Shown here: positions 32,189 through 39,921 of the stretch, piece by piece | Numbering within the stretch: the first letter of the stretch is position 1 | How the letters are laid out: every line of letters starts with the position of its first letter | Source of the DNA: Fervidifonticultor_A tertius | GTDB taxonomy: Bacteria > Sysuimicrobiota > Sysuimicrobiia > Sysuimicrobiales > Humicultoraceae | Direction: 5' to 3' | Length of the DNA stretch: 46,294 nucleotides | Assembly (NCBI GenBank): GCA_031459235.1 | Contig: JAVKIY010000018.1 | Location: 1-46,294 of the forward strand | Notes under the pieces: model-generated | The model's input: only the letters and a program-made list of their open reading frames with translations | The model's database searches: none | What the model was told of the DNA's origin: nothing | Program-made: the position numbers and the translations under genes

Positions 32189-33349
32189 TCAGTAGCGAAG
32201 ACGCGCTCCGACCCCGCCGGCCGCGCGGAGGCGCTCGGCCGCCTCGCCGCCGACGAGCGTGACGGCCGCGCCCTGGTCGAGGGCCATCTCGATCATGCGC
32301 TCGACCAGGTGACGCTCCACAGCCGCCCCTGGCGGCACCGGACCGTCCGCGATGATCAGCGCCCCGTCCGGCCGCCGGTAGCCGGAGAGCCGGAGCTGGT
32401 CGTCCAGGTAGAGGTGGCTCACTCGGTTCTCTCGTAGAAGGTCCAGGCAGGCCTGGGCGCCGGTCGCCGCGGTCCCGCCCACGGCCACGGTATCCAGGAG
32501 CTCGCGCACCGCCTCCCGATCGCGCGCCCGGACCCAGCCGGCGACCACGCCGGTCACCGCGCCGGCGACCGCGCCAGCTGGTGCCCTGGCCAGGTTGAGC
32601 GCCGGTCCGGGGAGGACGCGGGACCGCCAGGGATCGGGAAGCGAGGCGGCCAGCGCCTCGGTGAGCGCCGGGGCGCCGAGGAGGACGACCCGTCGCCACC
32701 GCTCGCGTTCGCCCGCCTCCGCGACCTCGCCGCCCACCTCAGCCAGAAAGCGCCGGAGGTGGACCTCGACCCGGTCTTCGTACTTCTCGACATTGGTGGA
32801 GGTCTGCTGTGCCATGCCGGGGTGCGCCGGGGCCGGCCCGGCGTACCGGCGCCAGTCCTCGTCGGCGAGCACGAACTTCCGCGGCGTCGCCTCGTCCACC
32901 ACACCCTGCGACCACGTCAGCAGCCGCACGATGCCGCTAGCGACCACCACGACGCCCACCGGTGGCGCGCTGTCCAGCAGCGCCACGAGCGGCCTGAGGT
33001 AGGGTCGGTCCATCCACACCATCCGATCGCCCGGCGGCAGCTGGAGGCTGCGCCACCACAGCCAGTCGGACTCGAGCGAGAGGAACAGGACCAGGTGGCG
33101 CCGCCGGTCCTCCGGCGGGAGCTTGCGGTAGATCCGCCGGGCGCCCTCCGCGGCAGCCGCCAGCGCGCGGTCGTCAGGGTGCGCGCGCTCGAGCTCGCGC
33201 AGGCCGGCGTTCAGCGCGCTCTGCCCGCGACGCAGCGCCGCCTTCCCGGGCTCCGCCTGGTCGAGGTAGACGCTGAGGACCGCATTCCTCGGCGCGCGGC
33301 GGTGCAGGTCCACCAGCTCCTGGCGTGTGACGATCAGCTCGCGGCTCAT
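32189..33349 (-). CDS. baeRF-family (bacterial eRF1-like) protein
   Basis: 386-residue cytosolic protein related to the archaeo-eukaryotic release factor fold. The N-terminal part (VLSVYLDQ, RRHLVLFLSLESDWLWW, PYLRPLVALLDSAPPVGVVVV) and the C-terminal L7Ae-like domain (about 300-386: LRENRVSHLYLDDQ, ALDQGAAVTLVGGEAAERLR) match the VLRF1/baeRF10-like groups. Bacterial members are thought to act in ribosome rescue or stress but are largely untested. ATG 33349 has GAGGTGA at 33360-33354, so longer upstream frames are rejected. It leads an operon with the SLC13-type permease. Confidence 0.82.
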   Translation of the reverse strand: MSRELIVTRQELVDLHRRAPRNAVLSVYLDQAEPGKAALRRGQSALNAGLRELERAHPDDRALAAAAEGARRIYRKLPPEDRRRHLVLFLSLESDWLWWRSLQLPPGDRMVWMDRPYLRPLVALLDSAPPVGVVVVASGIVRLLTWSQGVVDEATPRKFVLADEDWRRYAGPAPAHPGMAQQTSTNVEKYEDRVEVHLRRFLAEVGGEVAEAGERERWRRVVLLGAPALTEALAASLPDPWRSRVLPGPALNLARAPAGAVAGAVTGVVAGWVRARDREAVRELLDTVAVGGTAATGAQACLDLLRENRVSHLYLDDQLRLSGYRRPDGALIIADGPVPPGAAVERHLVERMIEMALDQGAAVTLVGGEAAERLRAAGGVGARLRY

Positions 33350-33760
33350 GGTTTCACCTCGGGGGGCGCGTGGGGCGGCCTGCCACGATCTACCTTCGCC
33401 GGAGATCCGGCGGCCCTCCTGTGAGAGGAGACTCACCCCCACGCCGGTCTGTACCTGCAGACGCCGCGACCGGTCCGGGGGGTTGGCGCGCGGCGGCGAT
33501 GACACAGGCGCGGGCCGCACGAAGGGAACCGCCTGGGCGACCATGAACTCTATGCGTCGAGCACCGGCGCGCCGATCTTCGTCGACGCCCTGGCGTACGT
33601 CGAGCGCAGGGTCGTGGCGGCGGTGGATTCCGGCGAGTCGCTGATCGTTGCGGGAGAGGTCATGGACGCCGGCGTGCACCGCGAGGGCGAGCCGGTCGCG
33701 CTGTGCGCCGCCGGCCTTCACGACGCCGGATGATCACGGACCGACGGGGAGGGTGAGGAC
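33350..33760. other. Long non-coding stretch between baeRF and peroxiredoxin genes
   Basis: This 411-base gap is unusual in a window with gaps mostly below 100 bases. The right half (33503-33733) holds the remnant of a flavin reductase. The left half has a small inverted repeat CGCCGGA/TCCGGCG near 33399-33414 and CTCCT/AGGAG just after it, but no open frame, promoter or RNA that I can support. Confidence 0.6.
33503..33733 (+). pseudogene. Decayed flavin reductase, C-terminal part only
   Basis: The frame between stops at 33500-33502 and 33731-33733 encodes HELYASSTGAPIFVDALAY, VERRVVAAVDSGESLIVAGE and VMDAGVHREGEPVALC. This is the second half of an FMN-binding flavin reductase domain, with the TGAPI, E-x-RVV and GEV-x-DAG features. 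The N-terminal half, including the FMN loop, is not found in any frame upstream, and there is no start codon before the homology. It is therefore probably a deletion remnant. The intact ancestor may have worked with the neighbouring peroxiredoxin, but that is a guess. Confidence 0.6.
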
Positions 33761-34234
33761 GTGGCGGTCGAGGTAGGGGATCGGGCACCGAACGTGAGGC
33801 TCATCAACGCGGATCGCAAGCCGGTCGGGCTCGCGGACTTCTTCGGCAAACCCACGGTGCTGGCGTTCTTCCCGGGCGCCTTCACGGGCGTGTGCACCCG
33901 AGAGATGTGCGCGCTGCGCGACGGGATGGCGGCCTTCAACGCGCTGGACGCGCAGATCATCGGCATCAGCGTAGACTCGCCGTTCGCCCAGAAGGGGTTC
34001 GCCGACGCCAACGGGCTCAACTTCACGCTGCTGTCCGACTACAACCGCGAGGCGGTGCGCGCGTTCGACGTCCAGGACCCAAACTTCGCCGGCGGCACGC
34101 TGCCGGGCGTGGCGATGCGCTCGGTCTTCGTGCTCGACGCGACGGGCGTCGTCCGGTACAAGTGGGTGGCGCCCACGCAGGCGACGGAGCCGGACTACGC
34201 CGCGCTCGAGGCCGCGGTGCGCGCGGCCACCTAG
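33761..34234 (+). CDS. AhpC/TSA-family peroxiredoxin
   Basis: Thiol peroxidase of 157 aa that reduces H2O2 and organic peroxides. The active site P-x3-T-x2-C is Pro38, Thr42 and peroxidatic Cys45 in FFPGAFTGVC; Cys50 follows five residues later, as in BCP/PrxQ-like enzymes and some AhpE-like ones. MRSVFVLD carries the conserved Arg. GTG 33761 is preceded by GGAGG with 8-base spacing. Its stop codon overlaps the convergent dinB stop: the two TAGs share the palindrome CTAG. Confidence 0.92.
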   Translation: MAVEVGDRAPNVRLINADRKPVGLADFFGKPTVLAFFPGAFTGVCTREMCALRDGMAAFNALDAQIIGISVDSPFAQKGFADANGLNFTLLSDYNREAVRAFDVQDPNFAGGTLPGVAMRSVFVLDATGVVRYKWVAPTQATEPDYAALEAAVRAAT

Positions 34235-35331
34235 GCGGGCGGCGCGGGGTCGGGCTCCGGCCCCGCGCCGGCGCAGGGTGTCGGCGCGGCGTCGGAGGCC
34301 GGGCTGAGCTTCGCGACGCGCACCCCGAGCAGCCGGACGGGCCGGTCCAGCGGCACCCGATCGAGGAGACGGGCGGCCGCAAGGGCGATCTCGGCCGGGT
34401 CGTCGGTCGGCGCCGTCAGGGTGCGCGATCGGGTCAGCGTGCGGAAGGGCACGAGCCGGACCTTCAGCGTGACGTTCGCCGTCCGGTAGCCCTGCTCGCG
34501 CAGGTCGCCGGCGACCTCGCGCGCCAAGCGGCCGACCGTCTCCCGAATCTCCTGCGGCCGGCGCAGGTCCACCTGGAAGGTCCGCTCGCGGCTGATCGAC
34601 TTCGGCGCCCAGTCGGTCTCCACCGGGCTCTCGTCGCGCCCCAGCGCGGTCTCGTGGAGATGCGCGCCGTGGCGCGGGCCGAACAGCGCTCGCAGTCGTG
34701 CTTCCGGCATGGCCGCCAGGTCGCCCACGGTGCGCACGCCGAGCACCTCGCGCAGGCGGGCGGCGGTCTTCGGTCCCACACCCCACAGGACCGTGACCGG
34801 CAGCGGCGCCAGGCGCGCGGCGACTTCGTCCTCGCGGATTACCGTAAGCCCGTCGGGCTTCACCAGCCCCGACGCGATCTTCGCGACCAGCTTGTTCGGG
34901 CCGACGCCGACCGATGCCGTGAGGTGGAGCTCGTCGGCGATGCGCGCCTTGATGGCCCGCGCGATGGTCTCGCCGTCGTCGGGCAGGCCGGTGCAGTCCA
35001 GGAACGCCTCGTCCAGGCCCAGCGACTCCACCCGAGCACCGGTCTCCCGCAGGATGGCGTGCATCCGCTCCGAGGCCGCGCGGTACGCCGCGAAGTCCAC
35101 GGGCAGAAAGACCGCGTGCGGGCAACGCCGGTAGGCGACGCGCAGCGGCATCGCGGAGTGGACCCCGAAGGCGCGCGCCTCGTAGGACGCCGTGGAGACC
35201 ACGCCGCGCTTGCGCGGGTCGCCATCTCCGCCGACGACCACGGGCCGCCCGCGCAGCTCCGGGCGGCGGAGTTGCTCCACCGCCGCGAAGAAGGCGTCCA
35301 TGTCCACGTGCAGGATCGTGCGGCCGCCCAC
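34231..35331 (-). CDS. dinB: DNA polymerase IV (Y family)
   Basis: Error-prone translesion polymerase of 366 aa. The catalytic carboxylates are in ILHVDMDAFFAAVE (N-terminus) and SLGLDEAFLDCTG. YEARAFGVHSAMPLRVA is the steric-gate/fingers region, and SVGVGPNKLVAKIASGLVKPDG the palm end. VLWGVGPKTAARL is the helix-hairpin-helix, followed by the little-finger domain. A Pro-rich tail replaces a clear beta-clamp motif. GTG 35331 is chosen because GGAGGG lies 7 bases upstream; ATG 35346, five codons earlier, lacks a ribosome site. Convergent with the peroxiredoxin gene, sharing CTAG at the stops. Confidence 0.94.
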   Translation of the reverse strand: MGGRTILHVDMDAFFAAVEQLRRPELRGRPVVVGGDGDPRKRGVVSTASYEARAFGVHSAMPLRVAYRRCPHAVFLPVDFAAYRAASERMHAILRETGARVESLGLDEAFLDCTGLPDDGETIARAIKARIADELHLTASVGVGPNKLVAKIASGLVKPDGLTVIREDEVAARLAPLPVTVLWGVGPKTAARLREVLGVRTVGDLAAMPEARLRALFGPRHGAHLHETALGRDESPVETDWAPKSISRERTFQVDLRRPQEIRETVGRLAREVAGDLREQGYRTANVTLKVRLVPFRTLTRSRTLTAPTDDPAEIALAAARLLDRVPLDRPVRLLGVRVAKLSPASDAAPTPCAGAGPEPDPAPPA

Positions 35332-35401
35332 GGGCAATCCCTCCATCGGGGTTCGCGGTGTTCGGGCGCCGCATCCTACCGGCGTGAGGGCGGGAGGGGC
35401 C

Positions 35402-36151
35402 ATGGTGCATCTGGATGGCAAGGTGGTACTCGTTACCGGCGGGACCGCGGGATTCGGGCTTGCCACCGCGCGGCTGGCCGCCTCGCTGGGCGCCCGCGTG
35501 GTCATCGCGGGCCGCCGCGAGGACCGCGGCCGGACCGCGGCGGAGGCGGTCGGCGCAGCGTGCGCCTTCGTGCGCGCGGACGTCGCCGACGAGGGCGATG
35601 CCCGCCGGCTGATCGGGGCCACGGTCGAGCGGTTCGGCGGTCTGGATGTCCTGGTGAACAACGCTGGCATCATCCGGCGGCGGCCGGTCGGCGACGAGGA
35701 CGCGGCGGGCTGGGACGAGATCCTGGCGGCCAACCTGCGCGGCGCGTTCCTCTGCAGCCGATACGCGCTCCCCCACCTGATCGCCGCGCGGGGAAACGTT
35801 GTCAACGTGTCCTCGGTGCTGGCCCTGCAGACGCAGACGGGCATGACGCCGGCCTACGACGCCAGCAAAGCCGGGCTGCTCGCGCTCACGCGCGCGCTCG
35901 CCGTCCGCTACGGCCCGGACGGCTTGCGCGCGAACGCGGTCTGCCCGGGGTTCGTGTGCACCGACCTCAATCGTGACGTCTGGACGGCCTGGACCGACGA
36001 GCAGCGCCGCGCCGCACAGGCGCGGCTGCCGCTGCGGCGCCTGGGGACGGCCGACGACGTGGCGCGCGCCGTGGTGTTCCTGGCCTCCGACGCCGCCGCG
36101 TGGATCACGGGGGTAGCGCTGCCGGTGGACGGCGGGGCGTCGGCGACGTAG
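35402..36151 (+). CDS. Short-chain dehydrogenase/reductase
   Basis: Classical SDR of 249 aa, cytosolic NAD(P)-dependent oxidoreductase. Cofactor motif TGGTAGFG (residues 13-20), NNAG after the fourth strand, catalytic Ser in VNVSSV and the Tyr/Lys pair in YDASK. AGRRED after strand 2 (Arg at the acidic position) suggests NADP preference. CPGF and LPVDGGAS are standard late motifs. GGGAGGGGCC precedes ATG 35402. It lies between dinB and the thiamine operon and belongs to neither; the substrate is unknown. Confidence 0.9.
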   Translation: MVHLDGKVVLVTGGTAGFGLATARLAASLGARVVIAGRREDRGRTAAEAVGAACAFVRADVADEGDARRLIGATVERFGGLDVLVNNAGIIRRRPVGDEDAAGWDEILAANLRGAFLCSRYALPHLIAARGNVVNVSSVLALQTQTGMTPAYDASKAGLLALTRALAVRYGPDGLRANAVCPGFVCTDLNRDVWTAWTDEQRRAAQARLPLRRLGTADDVARAVVFLASDAAAWITGVALPVDGGASAT

Positions 36152-36235
36152 GGGGCGTCACCCCACGCGACCGGGCGCGGTTCGTGCGCGTCGACGGCCG
36201 CCACGCTTGGCGAGCCACGACCGCGCGGGCTGCGG

Positions 36236-36264
36236 TTGCGCGCAGTCCCGGGCGGGAGTATAGT
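36236..36264 (+). promoter_or_regulatory. Probable promoter of the thiamine operon
   Basis: TTGCGC (36236-36241), a 17-base spacer and TATAGT (36259-36264). The -10 matches consensus at 5 of 6 positions; the -35 is weak. A start near 36271 would begin the transcript about 20 bases before the TPP riboswitch. Confidence 0.55.
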
Positions 36265-36292
36265 AGGCCCCGGAGCCCAACTGCATACGGAG

Positions 36293-36388
36293 CCTGGGGG
36301 GAGCCGGGTGAGCCCGGCTGAGAAAGCGGCCCCATGATGCCGCTGACCCCCGGAACCTGATCTGGGTAATGCCAGCGAAGGGACCAGG
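36293..36388 (+). ncRNA. TPP riboswitch (THI element)
   Basis: All core parts of the thiamine pyrophosphate aptamer are visible. Stem P1 pairs CCTGG (36293-36297) with CCAGG (36384-36388). CTGAGA (36318-36323) forms the pyrimidine-sensing loop. The P4/P5 arm contains GAACCTGATCTGGGTAAT and GCCAGCGAAGGGA. A variable stem (AGCGGC/GCCGCT) lies between. It precedes a thiamine salvage operon, so TPP would switch the operon off. Confidence 0.96.
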
Positions 36389-36403
36389 CCGCGCGAGTCA
36401 GAC

Positions 36404-36437
36404 GAGGCTGCGCCCCCGGGCTGCGGCCTCGCGCATT
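36404..36437 (+). terminator. Possible riboswitch-controlled terminator
   Basis: GAGGCTGC (36404-36411) pairs with GCGGCCTC (36423-36430) through one G-U wobble, with a GCCC/GGGC element in the loop. Only three T bases follow (GCGCATTT), so it is a weak intrinsic terminator. It lies between the aptamer and the symporter gene, where the expression platform is expected. Translational control at the ribosome site 36473-36479 is the alternative. Confidence 0.4.
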
Positions 36438-36487
36438 TCCCGGCCGACGGCACCGCGTCCCGCGCCGGCACGAGGAGGGACCGGTCC

Positions 36488-37945
36488 GTGCCGTCTGCCC
36501 TGCTCAGCGTCGCAGCGGTGGTGGCCGCCGCTGCGGCCTTCGCCGCAGTCGGCCTGCTGGACGCTCGCCGCCGCCGGCTGTCGGTGGAGGCCTACATCAG
36601 CGCCCGCGACTCCGCCGGGACGCAGACCGCGGTCGCGACGATCGTCGCCTCGGCCATGGGCGCCTGGATTCTCTATAGTCCGGCCGAGGCCGGCACCTGG
36701 GGCGGCCTGCCCGCGCTGCTCGGTTACGGGCTGGGCAGCGCGGCACCGATGCTCGCGCTGATCCCGCTCGGCCGGCGCATGCGGACGCTCGTGCCCCACG
36801 GTCACTCGCTCACCGAGTTCGTCTGGGCGCGCTACGGCCGCGGCATGTACGCGCTCGCGCTGGCCGTGATGGTCTTCTACATGTTCGTCTTCCTGACCGC
36901 GGAGATCACCGGCATCGCGCTCGCGGTCAACCTGGTGAGCGGGCAGCCGCTGGCGCTGACCGCGGCCCTCGTGGGCCTGGCCACGCTGGCTTACACCGCC
37001 TACGGTGGACTGCCGACCACGGTGTTCACCGACCGGCTCCAGGCGGCGATCATCGTCCCGCTGCTCGTGGCGGCCTTCGCGGGGGTGGTCGGTGCCCTGG
37101 GCGGCCCGATCGCCGTGATGGCTGCGGTGCGGCAGGGCGCGCCCGCGCTGCTCGCGCCCGGGTACCGGCCCGGGGTCGAGGGCGCGGTCACGCTGGTCAT
37201 CGCGATCCTGGGCGCGAACCTGTTCCACCAGGGATACTGGCAGCGCGTCTACCTGGCCCGCGACCTCGGCGTGCTCCGCCGCGCGATGTGGGTGTCGGCC
37301 GCGCTGGTGGTGCCCATCGTGATCCTGCCCGGCCTGCTGGGCGTGGTCGCCGCGGCGACCGGGCGGGCGCAGACGCCGTCCGTGGCCTTTTTCAGCCTGT
37401 TGCTGGCGGTCGCGCCGGCATGGGTCATCATCGGCGTCCTGGTCCTCGCCGTGGCGCTGGCGATGAGCAGCATCGACACCCTGCTCAACGGCCTGGCCGC
37501 GGTCTTCACCGCCGACCTCTCGCGGTTGCGGCCGGCCGCGGGGCCCTCCCGGCTGCTGGGCTGGTCCCGCCTGATGACGGTGGCCCTGGCGCTGGCCGCG
37601 ATCGCGCTCGCCGCCCGCGGGTACAGCGTGCTGTACCTGTTTCTGGTGGCGGACCTGGTGTGCGTGGCCGCGGCGACCCCCACGTTCCTGGGGCTGTACG
37701 CCCGGCGGCTGGCGGGGTGGGCTGCGGCTACGAGCGCGCTCGCGGGTATCGCCGCGGGCGCGCTGTTCTTCCCCGACCCTGGCTTCACCCGAGGCCACCT
37801 GCTGACGGCGTTTCTACTGGCCGCGGCGGTGCCCTCGCTGCTGGCGACCCTGCTGCAGCTCGCCGGGCAGCCGGCCGACCTCGAACGGCTCCGGACGCTG
37901 GTGCGGCCGCTGGACGAGCCGCGGGGCGCCAATCCTCGATCGTGA
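36488..37945 (+). CDS. Sodium:solute symporter, probable thiamine or thiamine-precursor transporter
   Basis: SSS-family membrane protein of 485 aa with about 13 helices. Features include ARDSAGTQTAVATIVASAMGA (helix 1 region), TEFVWARYGRGMY, YGGLPTTVFTDRLQA and ALAMSSIDTLLNGLAAV, as in solute:Na+ symporters. Being first in a TPP-riboswitch operon strongly suggests uptake of thiamine, HMP or a thiazole. GTG 36488 has AGGAGGG (36473-36479) at a suitable spacing. ThiW, a second uptake component, follows after 10 bases, so the operon seems to code for two import routes. Confidence 0.85.
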   Translation: MPSALLSVAAVVAAAAAFAAVGLLDARRRRLSVEAYISARDSAGTQTAVATIVASAMGAWILYSPAEAGTWGGLPALLGYGLGSAAPMLALIPLGRRMRTLVPHGHSLTEFVWARYGRGMYALALAVMVFYMFVFLTAEITGIALAVNLVSGQPLALTAALVGLATLAYTAYGGLPTTVFTDRLQAAIIVPLLVAAFAGVVGALGGPIAVMAAVRQGAPALLAPGYRPGVEGAVTLVIAILGANLFHQGYWQRVYLARDLGVLRRAMWVSAALVVPIVILPGLLGVVAAATGRAQTPSVAFFSLLLAVAPAWVIIGVLVLAVALAMSSIDTLLNGLAAVFTADLSRLRPAAGPSRLLGWSRLMTVALALAAIALAARGYSVLYLFLVADLVCVAAATPTFLGLYARRLAGWAAATSALAGIAAGALFFPDPGFTRGHLLTAFLLAAAVPSLLATLLQLAGQPADLERLRTLVRPLDEPRGANPRS

Positions 37946-37955
37946 GGTGATATTC

Positions 37956-38486
37956 ATGGCAACACGAAAGCTCGTGCTGGCCGGCGTCCTCGCCGCGCTC
38001 CCGGTGGTGCTCTCGTTCGTGCCGGGCGCGATCCCGGTCGGCGGGGCGAAACTGCTGCCCTGGCAGCACATGACGAACGTCATCGCCGGCGTGCTGCTGG
38101 GGCCCTGGTACGCCGCGCTCGCGGCCACCGTGGCCGCCATCCTCCGCAACCTGTTCGGTGTGGGGACGCTGCTCGCGTTCCCCGGCGGGATCCCGGGCGC
38201 GCTCCTGGTCGGCTTCGCGGCGCAGGTCTGGCGGCGGCCGTGGGTCGGTCTGCTCGAGCCCCTGGCGACCGGGCCGGTCGGCGCCACGCTCGGCGCACTG
38301 TTCGTCGCGCCGGTCATGATGGGCCGCGCGCTCCCGCTGGTGGATCCGGCACAGCCGTTCGCGGCCGGACTGCTCCCGCTGTTCCTCGCCAGCAGCATCC
38401 CGGGCGCGGTGCTCGGGGTCGTCCTGCTGCAGGCGCTCGCCCGCGCCGGGGTGACCGAGACGCTGGGGCAGCCACTGCGGCCGTGA
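37956..38486 (+). CDS. thiW: ThiW, S-component of an ECF transporter for a thiazole precursor
   Basis: 176-residue membrane protein of about five or six helices. KLVLAGVLAALPVVLSFVPGA near the start, the loop PVGGAKLLPWQHMTNVIAGVLLGPWYA, and AFPGGIPGALLVG are typical of ThiW. By family knowledge it binds hydroxyethylthiazole and works with shared EcfA/EcfT units, which are not encoded here. ATG 37956 is chosen over GTG 37947 because GAGGTGA (37944-37950) fits it. It overlaps thiM by GTGA. Confidence 0.9.
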   Translation: MATRKLVLAGVLAALPVVLSFVPGAIPVGGAKLLPWQHMTNVIAGVLLGPWYAALAATVAAILRNLFGVGTLLAFPGGIPGALLVGFAAQVWRRPWVGLLEPLATGPVGATLGALFVAPVMMGRALPLVDPAQPFAAGLLPLFLASSIPGAVLGVVLLQALARAGVTETLGQPLRP

Positions 38487-39289
38487 CGCCGGCCAGCCGG
38501 GCGGCCGCGCTGCTCGAGACGCTACGCGCGCGCCGGCCGCTCGTCCACGTGATCGCCAACCTGGTGACGATGCAGGCTGTGGCGAGCGCCACCCGCGCCG
38601 TCGGCGCACTACCGGTCATGGCGCTGGCGGTCGAGGAAGCCGGCGAGGTCGCCTGTGGCGCCGACGCCCTGGTGCTGAGTCTCGGGACGCCGACGCGCGA
38701 CCGGCTGGCCGCGATGCGTGTCGCGGGCCGCGAGGCCGCGCGGCGCAGCGTCCCGGTGGTCTTCGATCCGGTCGGCGCCGGCGCCACGCGGTATCGCCGG
38801 GCCGCCGCGGCCGCGCTGCTCGACGAGTTGCCCATCGCGGTGATCCGCGCGAACCGCGGCGAGGCCGCGGCCCTGCTGGGGCGGCCGCCTCGCCTGCGCG
38901 GGGTCGAGACCGTGGCGCCCGAGCAACTCGACGGTGCGGCGCTGGCGATGGCCCTGGCGCAGGCCCGCGGCACGGTCGCCGCGATCACCGGGGCGCACGA
39001 CCACATCGCCGCAGCAGGGAAGCTCCTGGTCGTCGAGAACGGCCACCGATGGCTGGAGGCGACATCCGGGAGCGGCTGTATGGCCACCGCGGTCGCAGCC
39101 GCGTTCTGCGCGGTCGGCACCGACTATGCCCTGGCGGCCGCCGCCGCTCTCGCGTGCTTCGGGCTTGCGGCCGAACGCGCGGCTGCGCGCGCGGGCGGCC
39201 CCGGGACGTTGGTCCCGGCCCTGCTCGACGCGCTCTTCCACCTGTCGCCGGCCGACCTCGACGCCGGCGCGCGCCTGAAGGAGGCGTGA
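38483..39289 (+). CDS. thiM: Hydroxyethylthiazole kinase
   Basis: 268-residue ribokinase-like enzyme that phosphorylates 4-methyl-5-(2-hydroxyethyl)thiazole. Family blocks: PLVHVIANLVTMQ at the start, VFDPVGAGATRYR, VIRANRGEAAALLG, and the anion-hole/catalytic region EATSGSGCMATAVAAAF. In ThiM the catalytic residue is a Cys in TGSGCM, present here as SGSGCM. The GTG start overlaps the thiW stop, consistent with salvage of the thiazole brought in by ThiW. TGATG joins it to thiE. Confidence 0.95.
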   Translation: MTPASRAAALLETLRARRPLVHVIANLVTMQAVASATRAVGALPVMALAVEEAGEVACGADALVLSLGTPTRDRLAAMRVAGREAARRSVPVVFDPVGAGATRYRRAAAAALLDELPIAVIRANRGEAAALLGRPPRLRGVETVAPEQLDGAALAMALAQARGTVAAITGAHDHIAAAGKLLVVENGHRWLEATSGSGCMATAVAAAFCAVGTDYALAAAAALACFGLAAERAAARAGGPGTLVPALLDALFHLSPADLDAGARLKEA

Positions 39290-39921
39290 TGCGGTTCGAC
39301 CTGAGCCTCTACGTGATCACCGACCGCGCGATCGGCCGCGACCGTCCGCTCGAGGACCTGGTGGCCGCGGCCATCCGCGGCGGCGCGACCATGGTCCAGC
39401 TGCGGGACAAGACCCGGCCGCTGCGCGATGTCGTCGCCACCGGCCGGCGGCTGCTCGCGATCACCGGGCCGGCGGGCGTCCCCCTGATCGTGAACGATCG
39501 CGCCGACGTCGCGCTGGCGATCGGCGCGGACGGGGTGCACGTCGGCCCCGACGACCTGCCGGTCTCCGACGCGCGGCACCTGCTCGGGCCCGACCGGATC
39601 GTGGGCGCGTCCGCGGGCACGGTCGACGAGGCCGTGCGGGCCGAGGCCGACGGCGCCGACTACCTGGGGGTGGGGAGCGTCTTCCCGACCTCGTCCAAGG
39701 CGGACGCGGGCGAGGCGATCGGGCCGGAGGGGCTGGCGCGAATCCGCGCGGCGGTGAGCGTGCCCATCGTGGCGATCGGCGGCATCACCGCGGACAATGC
39801 CCCCGAAGCCATCCGGGCGGGCGCGCAGGGGGTCGCGGTCATCGCAGCGGTGTTCGGCGCCGACGACGTGCGCGAGGCCGCGCACCGCATCGCGGAGGCG
39901 GTGCGTGCCGCGCGTGAGTAG
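39289..39921 (+). CDS. thiE: Thiamine phosphate synthase
   Basis: TIM-barrel enzyme of 210 aa that joins HMP-PP and thiazole phosphate to thiamine phosphate. Recognised blocks: LYVITDRAIG, GGATMVQLRDKT, LIVNDRADVALAIGADGVH, DYLGVGSVFPTSSKADAG and IVAIGGITADNAPEAIRAGA. All phosphate- and Mg-binding segments are present and the length is standard. The start ATG shares one base with the thiM stop. Confidence 0.96.
   Translation: MRFDLSLYVITDRAIGRDRPLEDLVAAAIRGGATMVQLRDKTRPLRDVVATGRRLLAITGPAGVPLIVNDRADVALAIGADGVHVGPDDLPVSDARHLLGPDRIVGASAGTVDEAVRAEADGADYLGVGSVFPTSSKADAGEAIGPEGLARIRAAVSVPIVAIGGITADNAPEAIRAGAQGVAVIAAVFGADDVREAAHRIAEAVRAARE

Noticed and set aside
33399..33414. CGCCGGA/TCCGGCG inverted repeat as an operator upstream of baeRF
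   Set aside because: No promoter elements can be aligned with it and GC-rich inverted repeats of this size are frequent here.
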